From positions 16,141 through 23,659 of the forward strand of contig MGOD01000139.1 in NCBI GenBank assembly GCA_001795245.1: 7,519 bases of DNA, given 5' to 3'. Origin of the DNA: Chloroflexi bacterium RBG_16_70_13 (GTDB lineage: Bacteria; Chloroflexota; Limnocylindria; Limnocylindrales; CSP1-4). A model generated the notes under the pieces. The model saw nothing but the letters and a program-made list of their open reading frames with translations. It was not told the DNA's origin and did no database searches. The translations under genes were made by a program, and so were the position numbers. Positions 5,581-7,519 of the stretch are shown piece by piece (the first letter of the stretch is position 1; the number at the start of each line of letters is the position of its first letter).

Positions 5581-7238
5581 TCGAGCGTCCTCCCGCCCGC
5601 GACCGCCGCCTCCCGATCCTCGAGATCACGCCGCCCGCGCCGACGGCCGGGCGGGCCGCCCCTGACCCCGCGGACCGGCGCCTGGGCGAGTTCCGGCCCG
5701 AGACTCGCGCCCTGCCGAGCTTCTTCGTCTGGACCCTCGGCTGCCAGATGAACCGGAGCGATTCGGAGGAGATGGCCGGCCGGCTCCTCGCGTCGGGCGC
5801 CACGGAGGCCCCGACGATGGAGGCCGCTGACCTCGTCGTCATCAACACCTGTGCCATCCGCGAGCTGGCCGAGGCCAAGGTCATCGGCCGCCAGGGCCAC
5901 CTCCAGCGGCTCAAGGCCGCCAACCCGTCGCTGCGCGTCGTCCTCACCGGCTGCGCGGTCCGCGAGCGCGACCGCCATGGCCTCGAGCACCGCTACCCGG
6001 CGGTGGACCTCTTCCTGCGACCCGACGAGGAGCCCGAGCTCGTCGATCGTCTCGGGCTGGCATCGGCCCAGGCGCCGGTGGGAGCGGTGGGCGCGACGAC
6101 GGTCGTGGGCCGGACGGTCGTCGGCGTGGCCGACCACCTTGCCGCGACGCGAGCGGCGGCGGTCGCCGGCGGCAGCGTCCAGCGAGGCTCGGCCGTCAGC
6201 GCCTGGCTGCCGATCATCTACGGCTGCGACAAGACCTGCACCTACTGCATCGTGCCGTTCAGCCGAGGCCCGGAACGCAGCCGCCCGTTCGACGACATCG
6301 TCGAGGAGGCTCGCTCGCTCGCCGTGGCGGGCTTTCGCGAGGTCACCCTCCTCGGCCAGAACGTGAACTCGTACGGCCACGACCTGCCGGCCGAGTCGCG
6401 CTTCGGGCACATCGCCACGGAGCGCTGGGCCGGCCGCCGCCTCGATCTCGGATCCAGGCCGGACCTCGCCGAGCTGATCAGGGCGATCGACGCCATTCGG
6501 ACCGCCGACGGCGCCCCCGCGATCCCGCGCCTGCGCTTCATCACCTCCCACCCCTGGGATCTCTCCGACCGCCTCATCGAGGCGATGGCCGAGTGCCCGA
6601 GCCTGTGCGAAGCGCTGCACCTGCCGGTCCAGTCGGGCGATGACGAGGTTCTCCGGCGGATGGGCCGCCAGTACACGACGGAGCACTACCTCGAGCGCCT
6701 GGCGACGATCCGGGCGGCCATACCCGGGATCACGGTCTCGACGGACGTGATCGTCGGCTTCTGCGGCGAGACCGAGGCTCACTTCGAGCGGACGCTCCGG
6801 TTCCTCGAGGCCGTCGGCTACGACCAGGTCTTCGCGGCCGCGTACTCCGAGCGCCCCGGCACGCCGGCGACGCGCCTGGCCGACGACGTCCCGGCGGCGG
6901 TCAAGCGACGCCGGCTCAACGAGCTTCTTGCCGTCCAGGAGCCGATCGGGTTCGAGCGCAACCGCGAGTGGCTGGACCGCGAGGTGGAGGTTCTCGTCGA
7001 TGCCGTCGCCCGCGCGCGGTCGCACGACCACGACGGGCCCGCGCCGGCAGGGGAGGGGAGCGGCGCCGAGGAGCACCGGGGCGTCCAGCCCGGCCCCGGC
7101 GAGGTGGCCTTGTCCGGCCGCACGCGGGGCAACAAGCTCGTCCATCTCGCCGGTCACCCCGACTGGATCGGCCGGCTCGTCACGGTCCGCGTCGAGCACG
7201 CCGGCCCGTACGCGCTCCGGGGCGTGGCGATCGCGTGA
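5577..7238 (+). CDS. miaB: tRNA-2-methylthio-N6-dimethylallyladenosine synthase MiaB
   Basis: 553 residues; typical MiaB has about 440-510. A radical-SAM methylthiotransferase that converts i6A37 to ms2i6A37 in tRNAs reading codons that begin with U. The N-terminal UPF0004 domain has Cys56 (T-L-G-C-Q-M-N), Cys92 (N-T-C-A-I-R-E) and Cys126 (L-T-G-C), ligands of the auxiliary 4Fe-4S cluster. The radical-SAM motif C-x3-C-x2-C is Cys217, Cys221, Cys224. L-L-G-Q-N-V-N-S-Y-G (258-267) and T-L-G-C-Q-M-N point to MiaB rather than RimO or MtaB. A TRAM domain (about 466-552) ends with G-R-T-R-G-N-K-L-V-H-L. Extra length comes from a 48-residue N-terminal extension, an Ala/Val/Gly-rich stretch around 165-205, a loop near 270-297 and a charged insert in TRAM (about 479-508). 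Cys396 replaces Pro in the usual GFPGE loop. The start is the ATG of the ATGA overlap with the PHP gene; AGGAA at 5559-5563 is somewhat far. It overlaps miaA by GTGA. Confidence 0.96.
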   Translation: MIERPPARDRRLPILEITPPAPTAGRAAPDPADRRLGEFRPETRALPSFFVWTLGCQMNRSDSEEMAGRLLASGATEAPTMEAADLVVINTCAIRELAEAKVIGRQGHLQRLKAANPSLRVVLTGCAVRERDRHGLEHRYPAVDLFLRPDEEPELVDRLGLASAQAPVGAVGATTVVGRTVVGVADHLAATRAAAVAGGSVQRGSAVSAWLPIIYGCDKTCTYCIVPFSRGPERSRPFDDIVEEARSLAVAGFREVTLLGQNVNSYGHDLPAESRFGHIATERWAGRRLDLGSRPDLAELIRAIDAIRTADGAPAIPRLRFITSHPWDLSDRLIEAMAECPSLCEALHLPVQSGDDEVLRRMGRQYTTEHYLERLATIRAAIPGITVSTDVIVGFCGETEAHFERTLRFLEAVGYDQVFAAAYSERPGTPATRLADDVPAAVKRRRLNELLAVQEPIGFERNREWLDREVEVLVDAVARARSHDHDGPAPAGEGSGAEEHRGVQPGPGEVALSGRTRGNKLVHLAGHPDWIGRLVTVRVEHAGPYALRGVAIA

Positions 7239-7519
7239 CGGCGGCCGTACCGCCGCTCCTCGTCATTGCGGGTCCCACGGCGACCGGCAAGACCGCCCTC
7301 GCGATCGACGTTGCCCTGGCGCTCGCGCAGGAGGGCGTCGCGGCCGAGGTCATCAGCGCCGATTCGCGGCAGGTCTACCGGGGCCTCGACATCGGGACGG
7401 CCAAGCCGACCGTCGAGGAACGCCGCGGCGTGATTCATCACGGCCTCGACCTCGTCGAACCCGACCAGCCGTTCTCCGTCGCCGACTTCGCCGGCCACGT
7501 GGCCACGGTCCTGCCGCCG
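7235..7519 (+). CDS. miaA: tRNA dimethylallyltransferase MiaA, N-terminal part (truncated by window edge)
   Basis: The first 95 codons are in view and the frame is open at the right edge. MiaA transfers a dimethylallyl group from DMAPP to N6 of A37 of tRNA, making i6A, the substrate of MiaB encoded just upstream. The P-loop is G-P-T-A-T-G-K-T (13-20). The family signature follows: S-A-D-S-R-Q-V-Y-R-G-L-D-I-G-T-A-K-P (41-58), including Asp43 and Ser44, then H-H-G-L-D-L-V-E-P (68-76) and the F-S-V-A-D-F segment (80-85). The GTG start at 7235 overlaps the miaB stop as GTGA, so the two enzymes of one modification are translationally coupled, with the second-step enzyme encoded first. No separate Shine-Dalgarno or promoter is visible. 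Confidence 0.96.
   Translation, partial: MTAAVPPLLVIAGPTATGKTALAIDVALALAQEGVAAEVISADSRQVYRGLDIGTAKPTVEERRGVIHHGLDLVEPDQPFSVADFAGHVATVLPP

Noticed and set aside
5457..7199. Long minus-strand open frame opposite miaB
   Set aside because: It is the antisense shadow of a strongly supported miaB. Its translation is Asp/Gly/Arg/Leu-rich with no recognisable motif. Long antisense frames are expected at this GC content.
1..7519. CRISPR array, transposase, tRNA/rRNA genes, toxin-antitoxin pair or phage module
   Set aside because: Looked for on both strands; no spaced direct repeats, terminal inverted repeats around a transposase, cloverleaf sequence or matching protein motif was found.

Overview
The window is about 70% GC and comes from a bacterium. 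RNase Y, the YmdB phosphodiesterase, the 'septum formation'-type membrane protein and a lipoprotein with repeated S-x-D-G-x-x-W motifs, together with heavy G/C third-position use, suggest a high-GC Chloroflexota lineage (Limnocylindria or a relative). This placement is inference from gene content and style (moderate to low confidence). There are no rRNA or tRNA genes, mobile elements, CRISPR arrays or phage genes in view. It looks like chromosomal core sequence with one accessory-type surface protein at the left edge.

Layout. (1) 1-1183, minus strand: most of a secreted lipoprotein with a Ser/Thr/Pro linker and five Asp-box-like repeats; its C-terminus lies beyond the left edge. (2) 1184-1457: a 274-base divergent spacer with several inverted repeats, a possible -10 box and a strong Shine-Dalgarno for the next gene. 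(3) 1458-2990, plus: complete RNase Y (rny). (4) 3054-3671, minus: a 205-residue single-pass membrane protein with a four-cysteine septum-formation-like domain, convergent with rny. (5) 3672-3745: a short divergent spacer holding a hairpin and a candidate leaderless promoter. (6) 3746 to the right edge, plus: four genes in a tight operon, ymdB-like phosphodiesterase, PHP phosphoesterase (RNase AM / nucleotide phosphatase type), miaB and miaA (truncated by the edge). Each of the three junctions is a 4-base start/stop overlap (ATGA, ATGA, GTGA).

How the genes fit together. The theme is RNA metabolism. RNase Y starts mRNA decay at the membrane. YmdB, next to rny in Bacillus subtilis, is a metallophosphodiesterase acting on cyclic nucleotides. 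The PHP protein belongs to a family that trims RNA 5' ends or dephosphorylates 3',5'-bisphosphate nucleotides. MiaA and MiaB act in sequence to make ms2i6A37 in tRNAs. In B. subtilis rny, ymdB and miaB also lie close together on the chromosome, so this may be a trace of an old neighbourhood, here interrupted by a minus-strand membrane protein. I see no clearly new defence or mobile system. The points most worth a second look are the operon architecture, the structured rny leader, the start of the ymdB-like gene, and unusual residues in MiaB (Cys396 in the usual GFPGE loop) and in the PHP protein (Arg167 in the usual GRPH motif).
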